Source: Archegozetes longisetosus (Eukaryota; Arthropoda; Arachnida; Sarcoptiformes; Trhypochthoniidae). Taken from it: DNA of 64,000 nt. The notes beneath the pieces are model-generated. The model was not told the DNA's origin. It ran no database searches and saw only the letters and a list, made by a program, of their open reading frames with translations. The number at the start of each line of letters is the position of its first letter. Positions within the stretch are counted from its first letter, which is position 1. A program made the translations under genes and the position numbers. Location: contig JAEMBT020000007.1 of assembly GCA_018873245.2 (NCBI GenBank), forward strand, positions 8,997,129 to 9,061,128. Reading direction: 5' to 3'. Positions 37,305 through 49,085 of this stretch are shown one piece after another.

Positions 37305-37563
37305 AGAAAATCGAACACCTATGTGTCAGTACAGTTCACGACTGATTCTTTAGTCCCGCTACGCCTAAGATTAAACAAACATTTGACAGAACAATTTTTC
37401 GCTTTTTATTTCAATGGACTTTGAAGTCATTATTTTATCGAATATAAATAATGTGAAAATCTCATTGACTTGATGAATTTAAAACATTTATTATTTATCT
37501 TTCTTATTGGTCTAGTGGTTAGTTACTAGACTACTGATAGGATAGGGCCGTGTTCGCGTACAC
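37305..37563 (+). repeat. Inverted repeat, left arm, ending in a tRNA-like module
   Basis: Pairs with 38210-38465 in opposite orientation over about 255 bp. The best-conserved block is around 37372-37410 (ACGCCTAAGATTAAACAAAC then CATTTGA-AGAACAATTT). The arm ends with a tRNA-like segment (37507-37562): an A-box-like TTGGTCTAGTGGTTAG, an anticodon-arm-like middle, and a B-box-like GTGTTCGCGTAC. This suggests a tRNA-derived SINE or similar retroelement in two opposed copies. Confidence 0.7.
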
Positions 37564-37934
37564 TCTTAACAATTCTTTTTCTTAATACCAAATTATTTTT
37601 CCTTCAGTTTTGATTTGAAAAATTTGCTCAACTACTTTTTTACCCGAATATTGTCTCAGATTGGGTTCATATTTTGGTTAAGACCAATAAGAGAGAGTAG
37701 TAATTTATAAGTTAAAGATAAGTCTGCTTTCATTTTCATGATCTTACCTCAACTTAACTGAAATATGGGCGTAATTCGCAACAATATTCGAGCAAAAGCG
37801 TAGTAAGTGTGTAGATAAATTCAAAAAAGCGTTAAATTGATCGTTTACTAATATAATATCAGATACGATTTCAATTTTAACTGTTCTATGCCAAAAATTA
37901 CTGAAAATAATTTACAAAAATATTTTTGATCCTT

Positions 37935-38025
37935 ATGAAGGTACGAACCCCAAGTCTCTTGAAATTTGGTATACTTTGATATTTACTTTGGTCTATCACT
38001 TAGAGTGATGGACTGATATACAATA
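37935..38025 (-). repeat. Possible third tRNA-like remnant
   Basis: Read on the minus strand, this has CATCACTCTAAGTGATAGACC and then GGGGTTCGTACC (B-box-like) about 40 bp later, between the two arms. It is weak and could be chance. Confidence 0.3.
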
Positions 38026-38209
38026 TTAAAGTAATCAGTGTCACTTCAGTTCATTCTATTGTTATGTCAAACCATGATTCAAAAAGCATTACTTAATCGT
38101 ATCTTTGGAATCGATGTTTGATAAGAAACTATATTTTGACAGATATGAGGATTATCTACTCTTTAACTCCTTTACTAAAAGATTAGTTTAAAGCCTTTTT
38201 GAATATATC

Positions 38210-38465
38210 TGTACGCGAACCCTGCTCTATTCTATCAGTTGTCTAGCACATTAACCATTAGATCAATTAGTAAGTTAGACATTTTAAATTCATCGATTCA
38301 ATAGGATTTTCACGTTATTCACATTCTATAAAACAATATCACTTCAAAGTCAATCAAATGAAAGACTCGATGATAAAATTGTTCTATCAAATGTTTGTTT
38401 AATCTTAGGCGTAAGGGTCTAAAAGGTAAGTCATGGATAGTATTCATATATAGGTATTGAGTTTT
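38210..38465 (-). repeat. Inverted repeat, right arm, with tRNA-like module
   Basis: Reverse-complement partner of 37305-37563, 647 bp away. On the minus strand it contains ACGCCTAAGATTAAACAAAC, then CATTTGATAGAACAATTT, later the tRNA-like block TTGATCTAATGGTTAATG ... GGGTTCGCGTACAG (38210-38272). The arms diverge by substitutions and small indels, so this is an old pair and not a fresh palindrome. Confidence 0.7.
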
Positions 38466-41400
38466 CTCACATTCTAGAATACAATGAAACCTTGCCCAAG
38501 AATACATTTTAACTAGTAGCTTAGAAATACTTATAGTAAATTTTACGTTATATTCTAGTACGGTTTTGGTTCGCATTGCAGCTCGTTTTATTTGCTTCAA
38601 GTTTAGGTAATAGAGGGCCACGTTCTACACTCAACATGCTATACATGAGTTGTTTAAAACACTTTAATTTGGATCAACATTTCTATTAATCTTACTACAC
38701 CTTTATGTTTAGTTAGTTATTTGGGTTAAGGAGGTGGCGCGTGGAGCTCTAGGCTAGGGATGATTGTTGTTGCGCACACAAGTGAAACACGTGTCTCCTT
38801 GATACCTAAACTCAATACAATAGACGAACTGCGATCACAATTTTGCCTTTTCGTATGACATGTCAAATGGTAAAACAAGTTAAGTGCAAATATGACAATT
38901 GCTCTAAACTTTAAGTTCCAACATGACAATTACAATGCAAAACAAATTGATCTAACTTGTTATCGTAGATCAAGTCTTATAAAGATGTATCGAGTATCGA
39001 ACTAATAATTAAGTTGTGAGTTCACTTAATTATGAAAAGTTGATTCAAGTTAAATGTTATTAACTTTATAACAACAGGTTTGTGATGGCACGAGAGATAT
39101 TGTGTTTTATATTAAAAGCATCCAATAATGAAGTCACAGTCGATGCCACGCCTTCTCCTCGTGTCTCGAAAAAGCACAAGTTGTTGACATAAAACTAAAT
39201 TTAGTTTTCAACTCAAACCTATCAATAACCATCTCATCATCAGATTGAAGTGACTCCGATTTAACACTTATTTGCAACTATTTCTTTCAATTATTTTCTA
39301 ATTAAGTCAATCAAATGCTTAGTTTATTGAAAACATCGTTCAAGTGTTTGTGTGTTTGATCATTTTCTAATCGTTTGTTATACTCTGTGTTGGTTCAAAT
39401 TTTTTTCATTCAAAGTAAATCGGATACTGATATCAATTTGAATGTGGACTAATACCGATGGATTCATGTTCAAATTACTTCGAAAGGTACGGATAACAAA
39501 CTTTTACAGACTACTAAAATTTAATTTAATAAAAGTTTAGTTAACTTGATTGAACATTTAGTATCTATAAAATGCTTTATAAAAGTGTCAGAATTGTTAA
39601 TTTTGAAGTCATTTTTCAATTGAATGCTTTAAAATTGATATAATAATCAAGAATATTGATTTGAATGTTTAAACTTATCAAACATTTGTTAAATAAAAAG
39701 TTAATTAATTTTTGCACTTGATATAATTGAATTAAAATTTAATTTGTTTGTTATAAGTTTAAATCAAATTATACTAAATTTATAATGTATTAAATTACCA
39801 ATTTATGTAAATTTTATTATCAATAATAAAACTTGAAATTTTCAATTGAATCTTTGTTTTTCTCGTGAAATGTTTGATAACTTAATCACTAAAATGACTT
39901 AATTTTATTGATCATAAAGCTTAAGCTTTGAACTTTAGTGCTACTACTGCGGAATTAGGCTCAATAGAAACAAACTATATATAAGAATCTATTTGTTTAA
40001 TGAAAACATCTCAAAATAGCCTCGAGTTAATTTCGATCGATCGCAAGGGATGCACTTATTCTTCAATGCTTTACAAAACACGGCTTAAGTCATGTTAGCC
40101 TTAAGAGTAGATTTTGATGAAAGAAGTCAATCGAGACAACTTAAGATTGATTTAACAAAATCAACAAATTATGGTTGAGCCAAACTGAACCCTCAAACTT
40201 ACAACTTCTCAATTAAGTTTAGTTATCTAAACATTCAATTTCTTACTCACATCCCTTTCATTTGGATTCCTGCGGGTTTCAAATTTGAATCATATAATGA
40301 GGGTGTGTTAGTCTGAAGCACGTAATTTTCCACAATTTTGTAAAATTTTACGATTTATTTGAGCTAAATTTAGAGTTGTCATTTATAAAATTAGCGCCAC
40401 TCACAGTTCAGTTGTATAGTTTGAAATTAGCTCGCAAGAGAGCGTAAGCATTCTATAAATGCTTACACAAGTTATCGATTTGTAACTTGAGAGTTATTAA
40501 ATATGAGCTATTTTGTACTAAGTTATCTATAAATACATTTATAATGGTCAATAAAACAAAGTATAGCAAAATTCATTATTTGCTCTCTACTGTTGCTAAT
40601 CGCTTTAGTTCCACAGCTAATTCTACTGAAAACTGCTTGCTTTCAAAGCGTTTTAATCATTACATTGTCAAACGTTAGGTTATAGGACTTGAAACTTTTG
40701 AAATAGCAACTTCACTAAACTCATGTTTCTATTTTCTTCAAAAACTTGACATTATTTGACTAAATTCTATTGTTCCTAGTTCTAGTCACAAGAATTGAAT
40801 GTTTAGCATAACATGAATAGTATTTTGAGAGTAGAGTTTAGTGTAGATGATTGCATACCAACTGAATAGTTGCATTTTGTTCCTAATTCCTAGCGTTGAA
40901 TGCAAATCAATATTTGTTATTTTATATTTCTGTATACAATCGCGGGACCGAGTTTTCATTCAATATTCAATTGTGAAGTAAACAAAAAGTTGACGAATCC
41001 TAGCAAGAGATTAGTCACAAATGTTTAGTTTTGGTTTCTACGATTCTAATCAATTGTTAGACAAATATACGTTTATTGTGTAATTTATTTGTAATTTTGA
41101 TACCTAACAGGATTTAAGCGCAAAAATACACAAAAGCCGTTGACAATGGGTTTGAGGTTCGTCATGCAATATTATTTGACTAATTGAATGGAACATCATT
41201 AGTGGCCATATCACTTAAAAGCAAAACCTGATCGCAATGTTCCCCATTGATGCTTTGTCACTAAATTCTAGTGCTTGTGAGAAAATGCAGATATAATATT
41301 CTAGTCCTAACTTATTTTTATATCAATTCTATTCTCAAACAAATTGGGCCCAAGGGGATGGTTAGCTTAAGTTTGTTGAAAATTGTCATTTCCTATAGCT

Positions 41401-44400
41401 TGCAATGTTGCCCAAATTTTAGCTTAACTTACAAAATTCAACATTATTTACCTCACATCAAAGACAACTATTTTTAATAAGACTCGCAATTGAACTGAAA
41501 CAGTTTTAAATAGAAAGTTCTGTAGAGAAGCTAATCAACCAATAATTAAAATTGATTTGTCATATGTTTTATTTCAATAATAGGACTGAAGCGAAATTGA
41601 ATTACATGTGAGACTGTTTGCGAAACTTATTGCATGCTCACTATTGACTTATTTGCAAGTTTTCAACAACAGTTAATGTTAGTAGTATTTATAGTTGAAC
41701 AGCGAATCAGTAACACCTGCATATTTTTATTGATTGCAAATTTGATTATTCAATTTTCAAATAGTAGTTAATGTTTGTTTCCTATACTAACACTGTTTCA
41801 CTGCTATTCTTCTAAATCGCCCTTAATATGATGTTTAGTTGGATTTTAGTCAAATTTCACTCATGTTATAGCTTGAGTTGATGATCGTGATCTTCATCTC
41901 GAACAATATTGAATAAAGAAGCTTAATAAGTGTTTTTGTTTTGTTGGGTTAAACTGCACTTAAACTATAACTGGGAAGTGTAGCAGCTTTTGTTTTTTAT
42001 TAGGATTGCTCAATCAAAAGATTGCTAAATAATAAGGAAAGCTATTTTGAACAAAAATGGGTTCTCATATTTAATCTTAATATACTTTCCGATGTGACTC
42101 TAATTTTTTTAACAACAGTCAGTAAAGTATCTTATCTCAAAAGCAAATCTATCAAAATCTTTTAGATTTATAAACTTCACTTTCTTTATAATAGATACAC
42201 ATTTGCTCAATTAATAGCACAAAATACCATAAAATCCTTTCAAATTAGTCCATCATTTTGTCAGATCAATCAATAAGTTGATTTTGAACATTAAAGGTTG
42301 AACATTTTATGACTTAAATGTATACTTATTATGATGCCAAATTTGAATACAGTTTAAGTCGGTCCGGTCACTATAATGAGAACCAGGTTCTCTTGCTCGT
42401 TATGATCAGCTGTGCAAACCTAACATATCCAAAATGTCCATAATAGTCCAAAATGTATTCGTGTTGAGTAATTGAATTTTTTACGACTTTGTTGCTGACC
42501 GTTTCCACTCTTGAAAATTGTTCTTTGTTTATATCGAATAACGGCATTCTTCTTATTTTTCGTAATTGAATGCATTCAATTTCTGTATGAAACTAATCTC
42601 TAATCGATAGGGGACTGGGAAATCCCTTTATTTCGCACTTGTCCAGCAATTGCAATTTATAGTGAATTCGTGACAAAACGATCTGAAAGGTTTGACAAAC
42701 TCAATTAAATGTTTTTTTGTATAATTACCGGAGGAATTATTTGAATGAGAAAACAACTTGTTATTGAATAAGAACGAAAACTAAATATGACAAGGTTTCG
42801 CTGTTTATCAGGATAACAAACAAGGGACTTTATGTGCTTTTTTCGTATAAAATGTCAGAATATGAAGATTATTAATTATGAGTGATAACGTAGAGACACA
42901 TAACTGTACAGTTTCTAATCTATCTTTAAAAATAAAGCTTAAGCTAATTTGACGTCACATTCTGTTTGTTGATTTTTGTTTACTTGGCTAAAATTTGGCT
43001 TTTATCGAAACTAAATTTGACCAATACAGCTCATTATGATTTAAAGCTTAGATATCTAGGTATTGAAAGTGACTTTTGAAATTTGATCCAATGTCTCTAA
43101 TGCACCAATTGAATATTAAACAAATTTTAATGGGTTTTTGCGCAACAGATTCAAGTTATTTGCGAAAACAATTTTCTCAAAATAGTGATTATCTATGATT
43201 TATTCATGTTTCAGAGTCTATGCAAACATTGAGTTTAGCGTTTCAAGGGTTTATCCAATTATATTGACATATGGAAAAAACGTAAAAACAAATTTGATTG
43301 CCATTTGTTGATACTGGTTCTACTCAATTTTCTTATTTCAAACATATTCAATTTTGTAAATAAGTCAAATCATAAATCCATACTATTTTCAGAAGTATAC
43401 TTCTCTCAATTCTCTTTAGCTCTGCAACTCTTACTCTTAGTTCTGGAATATTCTTCAAACAACTGTCTGAACTATATCCCGGAAACATATTCATTAAACA
43501 TAATAGAAGTATAGAAACCGAAATAGTTATTGATTGGTGAAGTCTTGTTTTCTAGAACAGGTTTTATTATTTTTTCATGTAAATGCTGATCAAACTTATA
43601 AAAAATAGCACTCTTTTCGATTATCTTTGTATTTATTGAGTATTTTTGTTGGTTACAAATCGATGTCTAAAACATTTGAAACGTTAATCAATATTAAAGC
43701 TGATTATTGCTCTGTGTTGAGAGATAATCGATTTAGAGAAGTATGTGGTTTTAATTTTGTCATTCAAATTGAACAGCAATCAAATATAGCAGTTATATAG
43801 TTAGATTTAGTTAGATTTAGTTATATTGTACACAACTAATAGCTAATATATGATCGCAATAATTGAAAGGGGTATAATGGAGTGTAGTGGTAACCTTCAC
43901 TAGAATACACCTGTTTAGAAAGCCTTGTCAAGTGCAACTCGTAATGTATGAATATACTCTCATGATAATATGTTATGAACGTGGTTGTCGTCAAGGTTAT
44001 ACTGTTAATAAAATCGATCATTAAATCTATAGCACTTCTACTTGTTCTTCCATTCCACTCCGCGCAGTAGTCTAACACTCAATTGTCAACCTTTTCAAGG
44101 TCAATCTTTTTACATATATCAATCGCTTAATAAACCTCTTCTTTACTATTCTTCTTATTACACTTAGCATTTTTTCTGTTTAAACTATAACTAATTATAT
44201 CTTTCTGCATATCTTCAATAACTTCAATAACTTCAATAACTTCTAGACCTTAAGTCCTAATGCTATCCAATAGTATTCTGTATTTATATCAAAGAGATCG
44301 AAGCATGCATTGAAAATAGTTTTGTCGAATCTTTTCTAGATTATAGAGCTTATATTTTCTCAAATTATTGGAAAATTTGATATAAAATCGATCAAATCTA

Positions 44401-47400
44401 TACTCTCTTCGATATAAAATATTTCCTTAAAAAGTAGGAGTAGGTAAAAATTTGTGAATTTTCGGTAGAACTTGAATTTGTTGAAATGTTAGATAAGTGA
44501 ATATTCTGTATGATGGATGGTAGCAAGAGAATAGGCTATCATTTTATAGTTGATGGATCAGTTCAAATTGATTTAAAGATATATATTTTTATGGAGTGAT
44601 CAGATACTATAGTGCTATTCTAGCATTTATTCCGCAATAGTTAGAAAGCAAAGGGTATCTCCTGAGATATTTCACAAAAATCAAAATACTATCTTTTGCA
44701 AAATCGTTCGATTCCAGGAATGTTCTGTCCATTCCGAGACGTCTGGTTACCCTGATCCCAATGCGCTCATACGATTTACAAAGATTTCAATCTCAAGCCT
44801 CAAATACATTGAATAAATTGAGATTGATTGGAATGCAAGAATCTTAGGAATGGGGTTGTTCTCGACAAGAATAGATTATATTTGGAAATTAGCTTTGCTT
44901 ATAGTTTGTGCTTAAAAGTTGTAAAGAATTTCAAACTGGTATTACTGAAAGTATTCTAAAGTTATTGAACAAAATAAACATTAATTGAATTTCGAAAGGT
45001 TATGTTGTTGTTATCGCGCCAATGGTTTCTAATCAATGAGTATTCTCAAAAAATATTCAGCTAAATAAATAAGTTATGACTGAATCAACTGATAGAATAA
45101 GTAAATAGATTTTTTTGTGTCTATAACAATGTCATTCAGTGTCATTCATTGAGTTAATTAATCGATTATATTGGATTCTCACTTTAAAGATTAATTCAAT
45201 ATCTCTTTATAACTTTTTACTTTAGTAATTTTGGTCAAATTACGATTAATAGTCGATAAGTGAGAATCTGATTATAATTGTTTTATAAATAAACTCATCC
45301 ATTAGAAAGAATAACGATTAAACTAGTGTATAGTGAGTTCAGATCAGTTGTATTAGAATTAGATTTTTAGTTTGCAGAAATAACCTTATTTGACTCTTAT
45401 TCTGAAGATTATATCATAAATGAGTCAATATTTGCATGTTTAACTTTAGTTCATTAGTCAATGTGGTTATAGACTTCTTTAAAAATGATTAAGTCTCAAT
45501 ACAAATACCTCATGTTTAAATTGATAACTGTTTCTTTTATTCCAAAAAATCTCACAATTCCATAAATTTCATGATTTTCTCAATTCTTACAGTAGACTCA
45601 AAAGAATTAAATTATTTTCAATTTAGTCAATTTACTAAAACATTTGATATCTTTTCACAAAGTTCATATCGGTCTGACACTTTAGGATAGTTATCAAGCC
45701 AAGTTACAATTTCTAAGTATAGTTTTGGTTTTGAAAATGTTTCATAAAGTAGTTTTTAGATTAACTACTCTTTACCAGTGGGGGCCTCGCGTCCCTCTAT
45801 ACCTCAAACTCAAATCTGTCAACTTGATAGAAAAGTTTGTACATTTTTAAATAAGAATTTTTTAGTTCGCTATAATTACTAAAACTAAGTAAAAATACCT
45901 CATATTAACAATTCAAATTTAAAGCTAGCACAATAGGTTTCAACCGGAATAGTATACATTGAATCAAACTGAATAGAATTGTTGTACCCCATCCCCACTC
46001 CAGCTGGAAATTGTCTAGCTTAACTGTTACTCAGGAACATTTATTGAATAAGTGAATTAATTGAAATTAGTTTGGCGTTGATAGAGTGTTGAAAAATGTC
46101 TGTCTGAAAACTAAACACTGTAAGGCTAGCAAATAAGACAAATGTTGATAAATAGATTAGTCGATTTTTGTGGCTCACTCTTTACTCTAGTTTTAATATC
46201 TTAATAAATGAAAACATTATCTAATTCTTAAGAAAAAGATAACTATTTATCTTTGTTTCGGCTAAGCGAATCTAAAGTAAATATGAAAAGGAAAGAAATG
46301 ATCTCATTTCTGGATTTGTTTTTAAACTGTTGTTTATTTATCAATTGTTAGAGTTTTCCTCTTGAAAATTCTTAGAATCTTCTTAGAATCGCAAGTATCG
46401 TATACACTGTGCAACTTTATGGCTGAACGTTTCAAATTGAAGTTAAAAATAAAATACTCTTAACTTGTTTCTGAATACCCTACTCTAATTCTTTCTCAAC
46501 TTTAGTCCTATTCTACTATTCTCTATTTCAGTGTCTATTTGCTTGTCTTTACTATATCTTAATCTATTCCTTCCAAAACAACACTTCACCACTAAATCCA
46601 GATAAAACCTTACCAAAATATTCCTTTTTTCTTCCAATTTCATATCCTATTCGTTTTCAAATATTCAAAATAAAAAATATTCGCATAAAATGAAATTCAA
46701 TGAAAAACTAAAATTGAAGATCAATTTTATTGAAAGCAAAAAATAGAGGCCTATATACAAAAAATAGTATTATTCCTCATTTGAATAAACTGTGAACACT
46801 CATTCATTTTTATAGCTCTTTTATGACTTATTGTTACCTCGAGTTTTAATTTGATTTTTCTTACCAACGGATGATTACTTTTTAAAAATTTGAAAGTTTA
46901 ATCTGCATATCTCAATTTTTTACTACTTCCATCAAATATAATTTAACATTAAATTGATTTTCAGAACTTTTTATCCTAGATTACCTTCAAAAAGGCATCG
47001 AAAATTTGATTGAACCAATAGTAAAAGCTATAAACATTACTAACATTAACCTGAAAACTTGTAAAGTATTTAAATAATTGCAAATTTAGTCTACTTTTTA
47101 ATATGAACATTCAGTCATATTAATGATTGATCTTTCAATTTTGAAAACGTGTACAATTGTCACATGAAGATAAGTAGTTTATAAAAATGCATAGAAAACC
47201 AACATTTCAAATTGTTTTAAGAACCGTTTAACTGTATTGCTCGTATATGTTTTAAAACTGAAAATACTAAAGTGCTCACTCTATGATTACTATAAAATGT
47301 TGGTCATTTTGTACGCAAAAATGACAGTCAGTTAAAAACCTGTCAGTTGTGTGCAAGTGTATGACATTTTTTTCTAAATTTATAGCACTATAAATCCAAC

Positions 47401-48876
47401 TTTTATCAAATCCTATGACTTCAACTTTGAGTGTTTAATTTAATGAACTTATCTCAACTGATTTGTATTTATCATTTTAACTCATAAAACATCTGTTTAT
47501 ATCTTCAAAACTGCTCTCTTTCTGCTTCCAATCAGATGTTATTCATGATAATTAAGGGCACGATGAGAGACATTATGTGTTAACAATTGATACACTGATT
47601 ATCAACTTGAACTCAATGCTAACTTTTTCGCTACATTAATAGTAATTTGGCTGAAAATCAAGAAAAAAAATATATTTTCGTTTTGGATGTAAGTTATAGT
47701 GATTAAGGTAAATGAATAGTGAGTACACGAAACATGCGCCCAACTTTAGTAGTCTTTACGGTATAACTCATAATATCTACTCATTCCAAATATATAATGA
47801 TTTACCAACACTTTCATACTCTAATTTTAAACTCCTTTTAATAACTATTTCTCTTTGAAATGAAGTCTAATTCCACTCTAAACGATGTTTGCTTGAAAAA
47901 TAAAGAGATTAACTAGTAGAATTATTATTAATAATTAGATTTATTCAATCAAATGTAGAAGAATTAATGAAGAATTGAATTAGGTAGCCAGTCGATGAGC
48001 TGAAAATAGACATACGGTGTTTTTAAAATGGGTGCACAATTGTCACTTCTACTGTATTTTTAAACAAATGAGAGCACCACTCAGTCTTCAAACATCTGTC
48101 TCAATACTGGTTTGAACAAATCACTCATCCGAGTGATAACACTCTAATTGAAGACAATTATGTTGTTTTATATTATTATATTACTTTGTTGTCTCGCAAC
48201 TTACTCTAAAATGTGACAACATCACTAAATCATTCACACCCCTAATATTTCTTTAATATTTTTCTCTCCTATTCAAACATTTTCTCTGCAACAATTGGTT
48301 CCAATTGTTTAGCTATTAGCGGTTTGCCATCAAAAGTGCAACCTATTGTTTCAAATTTGATTTTCTTTCCATTTGTTACTCATGCAATTCGTCTAGTCTT
48401 GTAGTCTTATTTTGACACTTGAGACAATTTTAATTAAAGCTCTCTCTTAGTCACTGTGTCTCATGTATTATGCATTCGGAAATCAAGTTGAAGAAGTTGA
48501 GCAATTGTTTTTTTCCGTTTAACTGCGCTTCACAAACAGGTAGAATATAATTAGTACTCTTGCTAATTGAGTGACAAATTGGAAAACTTTTGCGAAAATA
48601 TTTTCCAACTATTTCGCAAATTACCTAACGTATCAATCAGTAATGTATTCCAGTTTGAAAACATATTTCGAAATCTTTGTGCAATCGAAGAATAGATAAA
48701 TTGAAATGAGGCTTATTCCAACAGAAGTTCAGAATACATTAGAACAGATAATAAGAAATTGCTGACAATTAAGTGATATTTCTGATTATTTCTCGATAAT
48801 CGATTGTAACTAAAAAAATGAGTTGACACAGAAATACGTATAAAACAAATATTTTCTAACAAATTCATTCAGTATT
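38466..48876. other. Gene desert between C/EBP-gamma and C/EBP
   Basis: About 10.4 kb without a supported gene; open frames are under 85 codons and show no family similarity. Structures seen: a perfect CRE TGACGTCA at 42950-42957, a 9-bp tandem repeat at 44213-44251, and a short GTTAGATTTA repetition at 43799-43826. The rest is AT-rich unique sequence, probably including distal regulatory DNA. Confidence 0.45.
44213..44251. repeat. Tandem repeat, 9-bp unit TTCAATAAC x4.3
   Basis: Four perfect copies of TTCAATAAC plus a partial unit. A simple minisatellite in non-coding DNA. Confidence 0.9.
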
Positions 48877-49085
48877 GTAGCTAAGATTTTTGACTGGCGG
48901 CTAAAAGTTTCAATCAAGTGTTCAGACTTGTTGAGGCATATGCTAACTTCCATTACAGCATCTGTTAATTTGCTACTAAACCTTTAATTAATGTTTAACA
49001 ATAAACAATCGATTGATGCGTCAAATACTGCTTTAATGTTTTTTTGTCAGATTTTTTCAGTACAAACTCACACGTTCAGTTTTGA
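48877..49085 (+). repeat. Dispersed repeat, copy B
   Basis: Partner of 36490-36710. Shared blocks include TCTGTTAATTTG (48961-48972), AATCGATTGATGC(A/G)TCAAAT (49007-49026) and a TTTTTCAGTACA-AACTC block near 49056. The family is unknown. Confidence 0.7.

Noticed and set aside
37507-37562. Functional tRNA gene
   Set aside because: The A and B boxes are recognisable, but the acceptor and T stems do not pair properly and the block belongs to a repeated element.
38319-38621. 100-codon minus-strand gene
   Set aside because: Part is shared with the inverted repeat arm, and the other arm carries a stop. It is best explained as a retroelement remnant.
44213-44251. CRISPR-like array
   Set aside because: It is a 9-bp simple tandem repeat without spacers, in animal nuclear DNA.
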